64,000 nucleotides of DNA from Liolophura sinensis. Lineage: Eukaryota; Mollusca; Polyplacophora; Chitonida; Chitonidae. A program made the position numbers and the translations under genes. Below, piece by piece: positions 23,201 to 34,400 of the stretch; position 1 is the first letter of the stretch; each line of letters starts with the position of its first letter. The stretch covers positions 34,628,510 to 34,692,509 of the forward strand of contig NC_088295.1 in NCBI RefSeq assembly GCF_032854445.1, given 5' to 3'. The notes beneath the pieces were generated by a model, which did no database searches, was not told the origin of the DNA, and was given only the letters and a program-made list of their open reading frames with translations.

Positions 23201-23631
23201 GCCGGCGTGAGCTGGACTTGAACTCACCGGACTGGTGAGATTCCCCTGGGTCATTGCGCCGCGCTAAGTGCATCGACAACACCCGTGACCATTTGACAAC
23301 TATCACGCTGCATTGTTTTTACTCGCTACGCTATAGTTTTTATGTTGCATTTAACATGACAAAAAACTTGTTGAAGCTTGGATTGGAGGCGTAGTTTGCG
23401 TAGATCACTCTGCACGTGATCAGACCACTTGACCAACAACTTTCGAACAACTTGGCTAGGTGTCAAAGCATGATGGTTTGCTGAAACAATGTGGGCAACT
23501 CGTTAACCTCCTTCCAATCCCCCACTCAATCACTCATTTATCAACATAATATACGCATTGTCTTTACAAAACCAAAGCTTACCTTGAGTAACTGACCATC
23601 CAGCCAAGAGGAATACGAACACGGTCAACAT
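14249..23631 (-). CDS. Secreted Cys/Pro-rich modular protein (four C-x-PPC...GTxCxGCxxC modules)
   Basis: Proposed exons: 23583-23631 (ATG 23629-23631, signal peptide core TVFVFLLAGW, phase 1), 21693-21709 (17 nt), 20976-21098 (123 nt), 19580-19687, 16295-16432, 15510-15647, 14249-14365 (ends GHCSPVS, stop TAG 14249-14251). Phases fit throughout, giving about 229 residues. The last four exons, all phase 0-0, each encode one module: C-x4-CPxPPC-xxP-x(3-4)-FYYLPDGT-x-C-x-GC-xx-C. The 16.3 and 15.5 kb modules differ by few residues and are recent duplicates. Spacing recalls short antistasin/VWC-like Cys modules, but I do not recognise the family. It is likely extracellular and disulfide-bonded. 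The link between the signal exon and the modules is inference; exon 20976-21098 is also open in a second, more protein-like frame. Confidence 0.58.
14258..14365 (-). CDS. Cys-rich module exon 4 (terminal)
   Basis: Acceptor TTGACAG then VCFPLPCPLPPC, LADGTKCPGCGHC. Reading on through GTCAGT gives Val-Ser-stop, so this is taken as the last exon. The same GTCAGTTA word follows the truncated module in the tandem array upstream. Confidence 0.75.
15510..15647 (-). CDS. Cys-rich module exon 3
   Basis: 46 codons, phase 0-0, acceptor TTCACAG, donor GTGAGT. Module SDCPHLPCPLPPC, FYYLPDGTRCEGCDQC, then a spacer ending SLHQ. A near twin of exon 16295-16432. Confidence 0.8.
15615..15925. repeat. Short tandem array of splice-acceptor/module-start units (~84 bp, ~4 copies)
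   Basis: Units begin AGTGGACAAGGGAG near 15615, 15700 and 15784, with a truncated one near 15856. Each includes the reverse complement of a CACAG acceptor and the first codons of the module exon. The first unit overlaps the real exon 15510-15647. Confidence 0.85.
15938..16080 (+). repeat. SINE family 1, 3' half
   Basis: AACCTGTGGATGGTCGTGGG, CAGTTTCCTCTCACCATGAT, GTGAAATATTTGTGAGTACGG and an AAATAAATAAAT tail. It abuts the end of the small tandem array. Confidence 0.82.
16295..16432 (-). CDS. Cys-rich module exon 2
   Basis: 46 codons, phase 0-0, acceptor CTCTATCTCCACAG, donor GTGAGT. Module SECPQPPCPLPPC, FYYLPDGTRCEGCAQC. The first 33 bases of this exon plus its upstream intron end are the unit amplified in the large array. 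Confidence 0.82.
16401..18957. repeat. Tandem array of 86/69 bp units carrying a 3' splice site
   Basis: About 32 units begin AGTGGACAAGGGAGG. The first, at 16401, lies in the real exon; units up to 17685 are spaced 85-86 bp. After that, 69 bp units (17 bp internal deletion) alternate with 86 bp ones: starts at 17685, 17909, 18133, 18426, 18650 and 18874 are 224 or 293 bp apart, giving a higher-order pattern of one long plus two or three short units. On the minus strand every unit contains CTCTATCTCCACAG followed by an 11-codon module start (PSEWPHLPCPL). The Cys of the first module position is usually Trp in the array. More decayed units extend to about 19235. Confidence 0.95.
19236..19579. 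other. Intron sequence, nothing recognised
   Basis: Lies between the last decayed array unit and the first module exon. No exon or known repeat seen. Confidence 0.5.
19580..19687 (-). CDS. Cys-rich module exon 1
   Basis: 36 codons, phase 0-0, acceptor CTCCCGCAG, donor GTAAAT. Module AECPRLPCPPIRC, FYYLPNGTRCPGCEKC. It is the most diverged of the first three modules and has no C-terminal spacer. Confidence 0.8.
20105..20335 (-). repeat. SINE family 2, decayed copy
   Basis: TGCCTGGGGTTTTACCTCA, CAATTTTTAGTTATATGACGACGAGGAATC and TCAGAGTGCTGAGCGCCAAG match the family at 59920 and 2197. Confidence 0.65.
20976..21098 (-). CDS. Exon of the Cys-rich gene or of an overlapping one; two frames open
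   Basis: 123 nt between acceptor TGTTCTTAAG and donor GTGAGT. In phase 0, which fits its neighbours, it reads TYMMALNYSFPMAPVV... and ends LLEKS. In phase 1 it reads VHDGFKLQFSYGPSGQSG, then CGEVNGDGCQNNFVGEK, which looks more like a folded domain. That frame stays open through the donor to a TGA near 20863. I cannot decide which is used. Confidence 0.45.
21693..21709 (-). CDS. 17-nt micro-exon of the Cys-rich gene
   Basis: TTTCAG acceptor, 17 bases, GTAAGC donor. It adds Gly-Ser-Val-Ala-Ser-Trp after the signal exon and shifts phase 1 to phase 0. A 17-nt exon of the same phase follows the other signal exon, at 26266-26282. Confidence 0.45.
22732..22982 (-). repeat. SINE family 1, full-length
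   Basis: The minus-strand head is at the right end (GGGGCATCCGTGGCTCAGAT); the body has CAGCATTATGGTGGG in reverse orientation; the tail is TTTATTTATTTATTTGATTGG at the left. It lies in the intron after signal exon 23583-23631. Confidence 0.88.
23040..23270 (-). repeat. SINE family 1, near-full copy
   Basis: GATTTATTTATTTGATTGG tail, GGCCAGCATTATGGTGGGTGG, ACCATCCGCAGGTTGGTGG and TGAGCTGGACTTGAACTCAC. Confidence 0.85.
23583..23631 (-). CDS. Signal-peptide exon A
   Basis: ATG at 23629-23631, 16 codons ending SVTQ plus one base, donor GTAAGC. A typical cleavable signal peptide, hydrophobic core VFVFLLAGW. It matches the design of the exon at 26566-26617. Confidence 0.62.
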
Positions 23632-24424
23632 GTTTTTTTTTTTGGCCCTGTAGTCCTTATCAGTGTTATATTCAGGCACTGTTAACTATACTTCGCCTGT
23701 CATGAGATAAGTACTTGTACAGTGTGAAGTCCACAGGTTATACACTGTCCTTGTAAACATGGCATTGTGGGGAGTTATTGAAAGCTTCTCATATCACTTT
23801 ACACAGATGCCTTACACAATAACTCTGGTCATGATATTCTCTAAAAACGACAGTGTACAAATTTACACATCACACAAATTGTCTCATTTCTGTAGCACAT
23901 CTACAATGACGTATGTATATGTAACATTGAAATATACGTCACTGTGGATGTGCAAGTTTGTAGACTGTGTATAACTGGTACTCAAGATCATGTGGAGTTT
24001 GCCACAATACTGCGCACGCCACTGTACTCTCTCATTTGTACATAGATCTTTATCTCAGCTAGTCTGTTTTCTCCAACATGATCACTGTCGTTCATGTCAG
24101 TGAACTGATGATGAATGAAGCACAATGTTCATCATCAAATAAATATTTTTGTGGTGATGAATATCCTCGAAACACTTCAAAGTCTCAGTGGGAAGTTGCG
24201 CCACTCTAACCAAGAGGTGTTGAATGTATCCCGGCCTTGGACAAAGAATTTTGTTAGTTTATCCAAGTCTCTCCGGTTTCCACCACGATAAAAATAACCG
24301 TCATCGCATCAGTGAAACACTTCTAAAGAATAACCTAGCAATCAAACACATGAATGAACCAATGAAAGACTGAACATGTTGGCAAATCATTAAGCTGAAC
24401 TGCTTGTCGGTCATTCTTGGGGTG

Positions 24425-24543
24425 ATTTATTTATTTATTGGATTGGTGTTTTACGCCGTACTCAATAATATTTCACTTATACGACGGCGGCCAGCATTAT
24501 CGTGGGAGAAAACCGGGCAGAGCCCGGAGGCGGAGGGAACCCA
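24425..24543 (-). repeat. SINE family 1, 3' half
   Basis: TTTATTTATTTATTGGATTGG, TACGCCGTACTCAATAATATT and CGGCGGCCAGCATTATCGTG. Confidence 0.8.
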
Positions 24544-25202
24544 GATCATTACCAGTATTAAATAAAAACAAAGCAAAAACTTTAGTTATTTCGGCAGAGT
24601 GGTGGAAACAGATCTAAACGATCACAAACACTTTTTTCGGACGTGCTTTTAACTGTATAAATCAACTTTTAATCACAAATTCTTGCGAGACAAGACTATG
24701 CGCCATTTTGCAGCAATCGGAAACACGATGTCGCGTCACTCCACGGAGTTCGTGTGACGTAAGCGGAAACAGCTGCGTCCTCAGGTTATGGAAATCCAGT
24801 CAGACTGGTTAAAATTGATCACATAGTGGCGCTTTCGATTGTCACTATGTGCGCGATTTTGGTTACGTTAAACCGCGATATCTCAGTAATGCTATATCAC
24901 AAAACTAAAAGTTATGCTTTTTAAATTTCACGAGGGATTCTTTATTGATGCACACACACACACACATATATATATGGTCTAGTGTTGTCTTTCCTTATAA
25001 GTTGCGTGACAAATTTCTGGCACACGAGGTGCAGTTTAACCAGGCTGGACTTGAAGCAGAACATTTGTAGGTTTCATCCATATAGATCTGTCCACGGTAC
25101 ACAACCTGTCGTTGTTTGCGCAGTCTTATGTCCGATAGTTGAAGACGTCTTGTCTTCCACTTATCCAACGCGGGAAAGTTTGTCAGTAGGCCTACTTTTC
25201 TA

Positions 25203-25365
25203 GTGGCCAGTATAGTTTTCCAATTATCTAATGGTCAGTATAGTTTTACCAATTATTTAATGACCAGTATAGTTTTCCAATTATTTAATAACCAGTATAA
25301 TTTTCCAATTGTCTAATAGTCAGCGAAGTCTTCAAATGATATAATGACCAGTACAGTTTTCCAAG
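25203..25365. repeat. Tandem repeat, ~33 bp unit, ~5 copies
   Basis: The unit GACCAGTATAGTTTTCCAATTATTTAAT is repeated with increasing divergence to the right. No coding content. Confidence 0.85.
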
Positions 25366-25540
25366 GGCACATAGATTTCCTTCACCTATTAAACTGACGG
25401 CTGTCTAATAATCTTATGAGCATACCATTAAACAACAATCAATCAATCAATCAATCCATCATCGGTCATTTCAAACAGGTTACACGATGCGCAGACTTAT
25501 TAATAGCAAGATAAAACAGTTTTCAAAATATCTTTTCACC

Positions 25541-25546
25541 TTTATT
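25541..25546 (-). terminator. Poly(A) signal AATAAA for the small secreted-peptide gene
   Basis: Minus-strand AATAAA about 40 bases after the proposed TAA at 25587-25589. Confidence 0.4.
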
Positions 25547-25586
25547 GGTTTTAGCAAAATCTGTTCAAACTCAATACAATTCCCTC

Positions 25587-26617
25587 TTAATATCCATGCA
25601 AATGACCTGCTGTCTCCAGTTCGTGTGCCGAAGGTGTCTGTAAAGAAATATAATAAAGTCATTATTTCGATGCTTTCATCCGCCCATTCCAGCCTACCTT
25701 TTTTTTATTGGGAATATACTAGAAACTACTGTTCCATGTACACAAATATCGCAGGTTAACTTGGAGTTTTCGCAAATATAGGCCACAACTTACAGCATCG
25801 AGACACTTCAATCCGCGCAGTATGGGTCACCCTGGCACGTACGTCCAAACCACTGAAATGTTCGGATCTTGACGTTTTTACAGTTGATTGGCCAGGCCGG
25901 GGTAGACACAGCAGGACACGGTGGCGCCAACCTTGTGACCTTAAATGACCACATACTGTGTAAATCTATTCTTTTCCCAATATATACACATCTTTTTACT
26001 ATATACCAGAACGCTTGAGGCTTCCAGGGACAAAAAAAAACTGATTTTGAAAATTATATTGTCATTCAAAATAATAGCAGAACTACTTTTTGTCAGTGGG
26101 GTTAGAGGCATATTTTTGAAACAGCAAAAGCTTTTCACATTATTACACTTTATAAAGATTCCAGTAACAGCCTTTAGGTAAAGAGCATCTAAAAGAGTAA
26201 CTAAAATTCCGTTAATTAGAATATCCTTATCACGTGCGTGTTAATTTACATTTCCATTTACTCACCTCTGATAAGATACCACCTATAAAAAAAGTAAAAC
26301 GGTGAAAAATAAAACATAATTAGTTGAGTCAACTCCTCAGCTCTGATATAAGCAAACCTGAAACATCAGCATTTAAAGTAACTCCGAACAACAAGGACGG
26401 TTGTATAGGCCAGTTCAGTGCGCAGGATTTAGGCGGAGGAGAGAAAAATAGTGGAATCTCTACTTGAAGGCAGGTCCTGTGTGTCCACATTCACTTTAAC
26501 ATAGCTGGTAAATGCTTTCAAAGAGAAGGAATCGCCAAAAGTTCATTAAAGTACACATTACATACCCTGGGTTAAACCCAGAACAATCAGCAAGATGATA
26601 AGTGTTGGTGCCTGCAT
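25587..26617 (-). CDS. Candidate small secreted peptide, three exons, ~39 residues
   Basis: Exon 26566-26617 (ATG 26615-26617) encodes a strong signal peptide, APTLIILLIVLGLTQ, phase 1. Exon 26266-26282 is 17 nt (adds GGILSE, phase 1 to 0). Exon 25587-25637 encodes TPSAHELETAGHLHGY then TAA. Acceptors TTTTTTTATAG and TTCTTTACAG and donors GTATGT and GTGAGT are good, and AATAAA follows the stop by ~40 bases. The mature product would be ~21 residues, without Cys or dibasic sites. The last exon is also open in another frame (TFGTRTGDSRSFAWILRGNC...), so the C-terminus is uncertain. It may be a paralogue of the 5' end of the Cys-rich gene, or an alternative first exon for it. Confidence 0.38.
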
Positions 26618-27779
26618 CTCGACGAGATATCTGGGAGGTCGACGTATAGCGTATATGGAAGTTTCCGCAGATCTGTTAAATGGTTAATGAATAGCCCCAG
26701 TGGTTTAACACACCGTGTAAACGTATAGATAAGATAACGGTCCGTCACTCGGTGTGTCGGTCTGGGACATGAGTATACGGTTTAGTATGGTGCACCAGAG
26801 GCATGCGCATATCTGCAGGTACTTGTCCTTAGTGGCCAATGAAGCAATAAAAGTTTCTTCACGTTCAGTACATGTATAAAACTATCATGTCCTCGTCGAC
26901 GAATGTCTTTATATGGTTGGACTCATACATGCTCTTAATTTTCAGTGACTCGAGCGGTATGGCAATGACTTTATTCTGTATTACCGAATGATTTTACATC
27001 GAAACCTAGAACCAACACGAGAACATACCAGTACACTTTGTAATGAAGGCTGATCTGAACTACCAGAATCATCAAGTGCCTTGTGCCTCTTCACACCTCT
27101 TACCAAAGATACAGCCGATGTAGACACTTTTACCGCAAATATAGTCCAACCTGGCGGTGTTATTCTAGGGAAACAGAATGGCCTGATAATAGTTGATCGC
27201 AAGGAAGGATTGTCACAATTATGACGTTTAGATTGGAAAACGTTATGTACTGATGATATTAATGTAGTGATATCGGGAGTCATGATTTTTCATTTTCTGT
27301 TCCTAAACATCAAATGTTAGTGTGTTTATCTAGCGGACAGATTATTTTTCATTAAACATAATGTCAGACTAATCACACAACACCTTATTAACCATTTGGC
27401 AATCATTTTATCACAGTCAAAGATGCTGTACATTCATAAATTGCGTAGTTACAAAGAATTTCTATGAATTAAAACAATGATAACAATATTCCTTGTTATA
27501 GCAAGACTTCTGATTAGTCTTTACACAAATTCATGCATATCACAGGTTGGCAATATAGTTTAATCAAGTTTTTCTTCCTTAAAGGAGATTTGAAATAAAA
27601 TTAATCCATCAACGAAACAAGATTTACACATTTCGAAAGGTTGAGGATGGAAATCCAAAATCTAATTTTTATACCTTAGCTGTTGTATTTGTTTGTCTGA
27701 TAGAATCATGTCACACGGTGGAAATCCAATACATTCAGGTAGGTTTAATACTTTTGAACATAAATATAAACCTTCACAT
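26618..27779. other. Intergenic, nothing recognised
   Basis: No supported exon or repeat. It should contain the promoter of the small secreted gene, just above 26617; no clear TATA box was identified. Confidence 0.5.
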
Positions 27780-28370
27780 GTTATATTGGCTCCCCACCCT
27801 CACTGATGCCGCCAAGAACTAATTTGTGGAAAAATGATTTGCTATTTCTCAACACCACGTGTCACGTGTCACATGTCACAATCTATTCGTGACCTTCACT
27901 GAGAAATAGCTTGTGCAAGGTTAATGTGGAATTGCTCAATAGGCGTTTGGTCACTAATGTCACATCTGCAACGGCCTTCACTGATGCCCTTGAGAACTGC
28001 TTATGCCAGGGTGCATGATCTGACCTTTCTCCACACGATGTGGTCTCAGATGTCACGTCAGCTCACATGTGGTCTTTCTCGCCACCTTGTAGTTTTAGAT
28101 GTTATCTGCTATCACATTCACTGATGACCTTGAAAACTGCCCTGTGCAAGGATGTGGTGGCCTTTTTCAACACCAACTTGTTTTGCTTGTTACATCTGCA
28201 CATAAACTTCACTGATTCCCTCCAGAGCCTTGTGCAAGGCTGATGTGGTCTTTCTCGCCACCTTGTGGTTTTAGACAGTACATCAGTTCAGTACCTTCAC
28301 TGATGCCCTGAGAACTGCCTTTTAGACAAATGATGTGGCATTTCTCACCACCTCGTGGCCTTAGATGAGG
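27780..28370. repeat. Degenerate tandem repeat (~110-120 bp unit, ~5 copies)
   Basis: Recurring blocks TTCACTGATGCCCTTGAGAACTGC, ATGTGGTCTTTCTCxCCACCTTGT and GTTTTAGATGT. The first unit contains overlapping E-box-like words CCACGTGTCACGTG. It lies just past the 3' end of the WD40 gene. Confidence 0.72.
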
Positions 28371-28386
28371 TGATTCCCTAGTAAAA

Positions 28387-28392
28387 TTTATT
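28387..28392 (-). terminator. Poly(A) signal AATAAA for the WD40 gene
   Basis: Minus-strand AATAAA about 80 bases after the stop at 28472-28474. Confidence 0.65.
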
Positions 28393-28471
28393 GATATAAA
28401 TATGCCAAATGCCTAGGCTAGTCAACGTCTGGCGGAAGCTCTGAAACACATAACTAATTTTACACCAAAGT

Positions 28472-31400
28472 TCAAATGAAGGTGGACTGTTTGCGAAGTG
28501 CAAGTATCTGGTTATGTAAATGTGAAGGCTGCCTTGACGTAGCAGACTTAATGGCGGGTAGCTTCTTGTACACTTTTTCCTCTGAATAATTCCTAGGTGT
28601 GGAAGATTTCTTGGATGGTCTTGGCTCCTCGTCTTTTGTTGGTGTCTCTGGGAAGAAGGAGAGATCCATGACCTTGAGATCATCCTGTGTGAGATTCTCA
28701 GAGGTGTAACCACGGTTGATCATTCTCTGTGACATTGGCAGGTTTCTCGGTAAATCAACACTCTCTAAATTCTGTAAGAATATGAGAAAGTCATGACATG
28801 CTTCATACAGACTGAACGCTGATTTTCAGTTGAAAGTCTCTGGGACATGCACAGCATAAAAACAGCATGTCAAATTATATTCACCCAAAAAAGGCTGTGA
28901 AACTGGTTTTCATGAAACATTTACGAAGAACACTTACAGGTGTTGTCAGGGCCTGGTAAGGAGAACAAAGCTGACCAAAACGTGAAGTCTGGTAGGAATT
29001 GATGGCACCGAACTGTCCACGGCGACTCTGACGGTATCTCTTCTTCCTCTCCAGGTCACGGTCAACCTTCACCCCCAAGAATGACTATAAACACGAGAGG
29101 GAGGGTCTGAGCACTGGCTCTTACACAAAGACAAAACATACTTACGTAACAACAGCACACATGTAGCAATCAACTGTGTGAAGTGATCTTACTTTATAAC
29201 ATGAAGAAAGTTTTGAGTGATTACTACAGAAAAAAACTTACACCTATTATATAGAAACACCTATTCACATTCATTAAACAGTGCATAATACACAAAATTC
29301 CCAAATTCTATCATGTTTATCCAACCTAAAATGGTCATTTTAAAGCAGCACTTTCATTTGTTTACTGCCACAGTCGTTACATCATTAAAATTAGGTGCAG
29401 GCGGTTTTCCAGTAAAACTTTCAAAGTATCCAGAATGCTATTATAGGACACCATCATCATCCCTGTCCTGACGTCCTCTAGTATAGTTATGAAATCAAGT
29501 CTGAAGATATGGACACAGAAGCATAACACATCTAATCTTATTATTTGATTGTTATGTCATGCCACACTCAAGAATTTTTCACTTTGATAGACGTTGGTGG
29601 TCAGAAACAGGAAAAGGCTTGTGACATTTGATTCCTTGTTTCCTGTCACCACTCGCAAGTCATTTTACCCCATCTTTAATTCCTTTCATTTATTGCCACA
29701 AATTGCCGTAAAAGGTAAGATCATCAAAAAATATTGCCGAAACAATAATAAAGAATGAAAACTGGTCTGACGCCTGAGTCAAGTTTTTAAAATATATTGA
29801 CAGGATTTATTTACTTCATTTTTTGATTACGCCATACTCAAGAATATTTCACTTATAGGACGGCAAGCATTATGTCAGGAGGAAACCAGGTAGAGCCTGG
29901 AAGAAACCCACAACCATCCGCAGGTTGCTGGAAGACCTTCCCACGTACAGCCAGAGAGGAAGTCAGCATGAGCTGGATACTGACAGGAAGCAAGGGATAA
30001 AGTTTCACAGGCCTAAACCACTGAGCTTTGGCAGGTTACTGAGGAATTTACCATGTGATCTACACACAGTATTTGTGGATGACAACACTAGACTGTGCAA
30101 GCTACCACATGAGCATTGTCAATCAATTTGATATTGTCACCAAGGCCCACAAAAATTAAGAGCCAGGCAATTTACAAATTGGCTGTCCAAGGCCAGTTCT
30201 GAACCTGCATCCTGTGTGTTCTAGCAATTGAAAGGCAATAACCTGTAGTCACTAGACCACAGCCCACTCTCCATCACTCCTGTCACATAATTGCTTTCCT
30301 TATTATGCAAAGCGAGATCACAGTAAAAGTTGCTAGAAGGTAAAGTTCAGTTCTGCCATCACAAGTTCATTCATTGACAACAGCACACAACAAATTCATT
30401 TCAAGACGAAGTAACGTCTACATATCATGTACTCCATTCTAATCACAGATCACCAATAGTCACCTTCCTGCAATCCTGAAGTCCGGTGCCAAAAGCAAAC
30501 GTCTGAGATCTGTAGGTGTGCTTAAGAAGATCAGCAGGTACATGCAAACTGGTGCGCACTGGTGCAGAGTTGATTGTAGTTTGACAAACCTGAGGGTGAC
30601 ACAGGTGACTACAGATGGGTGACAGAGAGACAAGGATTGTGCATCAGTAAGACAGTGCATGCTGGATTTACAGGTCACAAGCCAGAGATACTATATATCA
30701 GAACATGCCTAAACTGGCAGCCAGAAAGAAAAATGCTTCTAATCTACATCTATATGTGGAAGTAATAAGAAACTACAAAATAAACTACAATAAACTTTCT
30801 TTATTTCTAAGAAGCACAGCCATCTGTAATGTTAATTACATTTTTTTTCCCATATGAGCCCTTTTAGCAAAACAGTACTTAAATGAGCCTGGAAATTTTC
30901 CTACTGAATCAGTAGAGCTCATGGCTTATAAGCTGCTCATAGTTCATTCTGTATCAAATTCAATTTGGCTTTTTTCAGAAAATCCCACCATTACAAAAAA
31001 AAAAAAAAAATTTATCTGAGCATGTGCAATTAATCCCAGAAACATATATATAAATAAATGTAAACATTTCAATTTAGCTTCTTCAGAAGTTCAGTAAACC
31101 ATCCAAATCTAACAGTTGGGCAGAAATTCAGATGTGTATAAGCTAATAAAGCAAGCGGAATGCGTGGAGCTTTACCTTTGTGTCCAGCATAGCTGTACTT
31201 ATTGGGGTGATGAGAGACCTGGCTGAGGTGGGGAGTGGGGACGTCAGTGTCTCTCCTCTCTCTAGAGTAGGGATATCCAGATCCCCACCCTTATCCACCA
31301 CCTGGGTGATCAGAGGGACACCTGACACTGGGATGGACTGAGTACCTTCATCACGACTATCGGTGTTCACAGTGACATCAACACCTGGTCAACACAAACA

Positions 31401-34400
31401 AATAAAAACAACAATGTTAATGTCCACAAAGTGATCTGACAAAATGTAATCAAGAATCTGACAAATGTCATGACTTTAACAGCTATTAAGCTATTCAAAA
31501 CGATACATTTGATAATTTATCAATAAAAATGTTATAGACTACTTATGCACTGATCACAATAGAAGAAATAATTATATACTCAAAGAAGCTGTAAAGAACT
31601 GTTTTATCCTATACAGATCTAATGTAGTTGAAACAAGGAAATGGCAACCAAGTTTCCCACAAGGATGACTCAGTAAGCCCCTCTCACCTTTGTTTTTGGA
31701 ATCATCCAAGGTGGTCCACGGAGTGCCTGGGTGACCCCATGTGGTCTGCACTTTTAAATTCCAGGCCATTGTCTGGGGTCAACAAGGAAAAAATGGGGAA
31801 GTTAAGTTACAATGCTATGATGAAAAACTCCATTCTTCCTTTCAATATTTAGCATGGATCTCAAAAGATTAAGAGATAAAAATGTGCATTGTAGTGATGC
31901 CCATGTGTATATGAAACAACCAGCAACAAGGGCATGATCAATCATAATGTAATACACCTTTACAATCAGGTACCTTTTCTTACACACCGTAGGCTCGGTC
32001 TAAGTCGGATTGACAATTGCTCTATAAACACCACAGAATAGTAATACATTACCAGTTTGCCAACAAATCATCATCAAAACAACATGCAGGAAAGAGCAAC
32101 AGGCTACATAGCTTGGACCTGAATTACTATAGGCACGACATGTTGCCCATTCTGTTCTTGGTTTTTGATTTGATTGCTATGATTTAATTACAATTCCAGC
32201 AGTGATGAACTCACCTGGCCGAAAGTACCAATGTATTCTCCCTGGAGGCTCCAGAGTCTGGCCGTCTTGTCTGTGGATGCCGTGAGGATGAAGACTCCAT
32301 GGTCGTGTTCTATGTACTCCACACTCACTATTGCACTGTCATGTGCACTCCATGAGGCTTCCAAAGGGGGTGGTGTCTTCACTCTCTAAGAAAACACCCT
32401 TTACAGATTAGCGTTCTAAGGTCCCATTTACAAAAGTCAGATTTCTCGTAACTTTTAACTTTTATCTTATATCACAAGTACATGTACTATATTGTTTACT
32501 TTTAGCATGTGAGCTGAATGAACGAAACATTCCATACAAAGGTATTTCTATCAGACAAAATGCCACATCTTTTTGTGAATCTCTCATCAGTACAACTTTA
32601 ATAGAAAACTAAGCAAGTAATATAACATTAGTTACATAGGAAGGGGAGTGGAAACGGAGTTAGACAGCTACCACCACTTTTTTCTGAAGTGCTTGGAACT
32701 CTAAATCAACTTTTAAGCTGGAACTCTTACCAGGCCACGGGAAACAAACAGAGTTTGTTGGACATCAGGGAAAACCACTGCATACTTCCCTTATAGAAGT
32801 AACTGGAGTCTCATTAGTTTAATTTGATAAAATGGCCTCATTTTCAATTTTCGCGATGTTCACATTTTAGCTTACTTTGAACTGTGATACCCAATTTAGG
32901 CAATATCACAGAAATATAAAAACACGCGTTCTAAACCATACGTTTGATACTTTGTTGATTCACATATACATGTGGTCTAGTGTTGTATTTTTTTTTAAGG
33001 TTAGCTATGACTGTGTAGGTTATATTCTTCTGTTTTGATTTCATATGTGTTATGACTTGGCAGATTTCCCTCACCCTGTCCTGTGGTTTGATACAGTACG
33101 CCATGATGTCCCACACTTTGACTTTCCCCTGGGTGTCCCCGGTTATCAGTATACTGTTGTTAGGTTTGGTGCACATGGCCAGCACGGACTGATCCGCACT
33201 GTCAGGGACGTAGAAATAACCTGGATAGATAAAACATCAAACACCTGTTACTTCACAGGTAAACGGTAAAGATAAATGTAAACTATTGACATATAAATCA
33301 TACATACAGACTGAGAGACATGTTGTTAATATCGTATTATATATAAAGCAAAACAAAAACTGAGACATATGTACTTAATAATGAACACGCTTAATATTCA
33401 AGGCTTTATTAAAACATATGCTACCTTTTTTCTACATATATTTTTTTTCTAGATAGTTTTTACATATTTAATCTTAATATACAAATAAATATACCAAGCA
33501 GATTCAAACTTGGAATTGCATCCATTCCCCTTTCAAAAGTCATTCATATATTTGTAGAAACAATGCATGATACAAAAAGGCAGAGCTAGTCGGCTGAAAG
33601 GTAAATGGGCTCTCTCTTGAGACCACCTGTCCTAATTGCCGATGAATGAATGATTATGGCTTAATGCCACATTGGCAATATTTCAGCCATATCGTGGGGA
33701 TAATTGCCAATGAAAGACAGATACAGACATCTAGCTCTGGCTGGTGGGGTTGTGGCAAACCAGATACATTGTGTTTCTCGCGAGGTGCTGTGGTTCTGTC
33801 AAATTTCCACCTCATCACTGATGAATGTTTTTGTGTAAAGTAAACCAATCAACATGTACTGCTACAAAACATTAACTCAACAGTTGGAAATCAGCCATAG
33901 GTGGCTCAGATAGTACAAGCGCTGGACAATCAGGGCCTGGACCATTGAGGTTGTGTGTTCAAATCAAGATATTTCAGCTGTAGCCTCAAGTCAGGAGGTT
34001 TGTAAAGTACCTAGAGCAGGTCAGTGATTTATACCAGTCACTCCGGTTTATTCCTCTGTGAGAGACTGACAGATTTATTGGCCAAAAATATACAGTACTA
34101 AAGTAAATGTTAAGACTTGCAGCAGGAATGTACATTTGTAGCAAACTGAAAGTTCTTGACTGATTAGTGAATTCTGTATATTAGTAGCACTCGGCGGTCT
34201 ACACGCACCAACCGACATACAGTACAGGATGTTTCATCTCAGGTTTTGGTAATAAATTCCTACTTGCAGGTATGTACTTACGTAAATTTCATTTAGTCTC
34301 ATCTCTAAGATCAAGGGTTACATGTATTTCATACAAAGAAATGTTATATTCATAATTAAAGTTAGCGTTTATGCATAAGGATAATCAAGTCAAATGCGAT

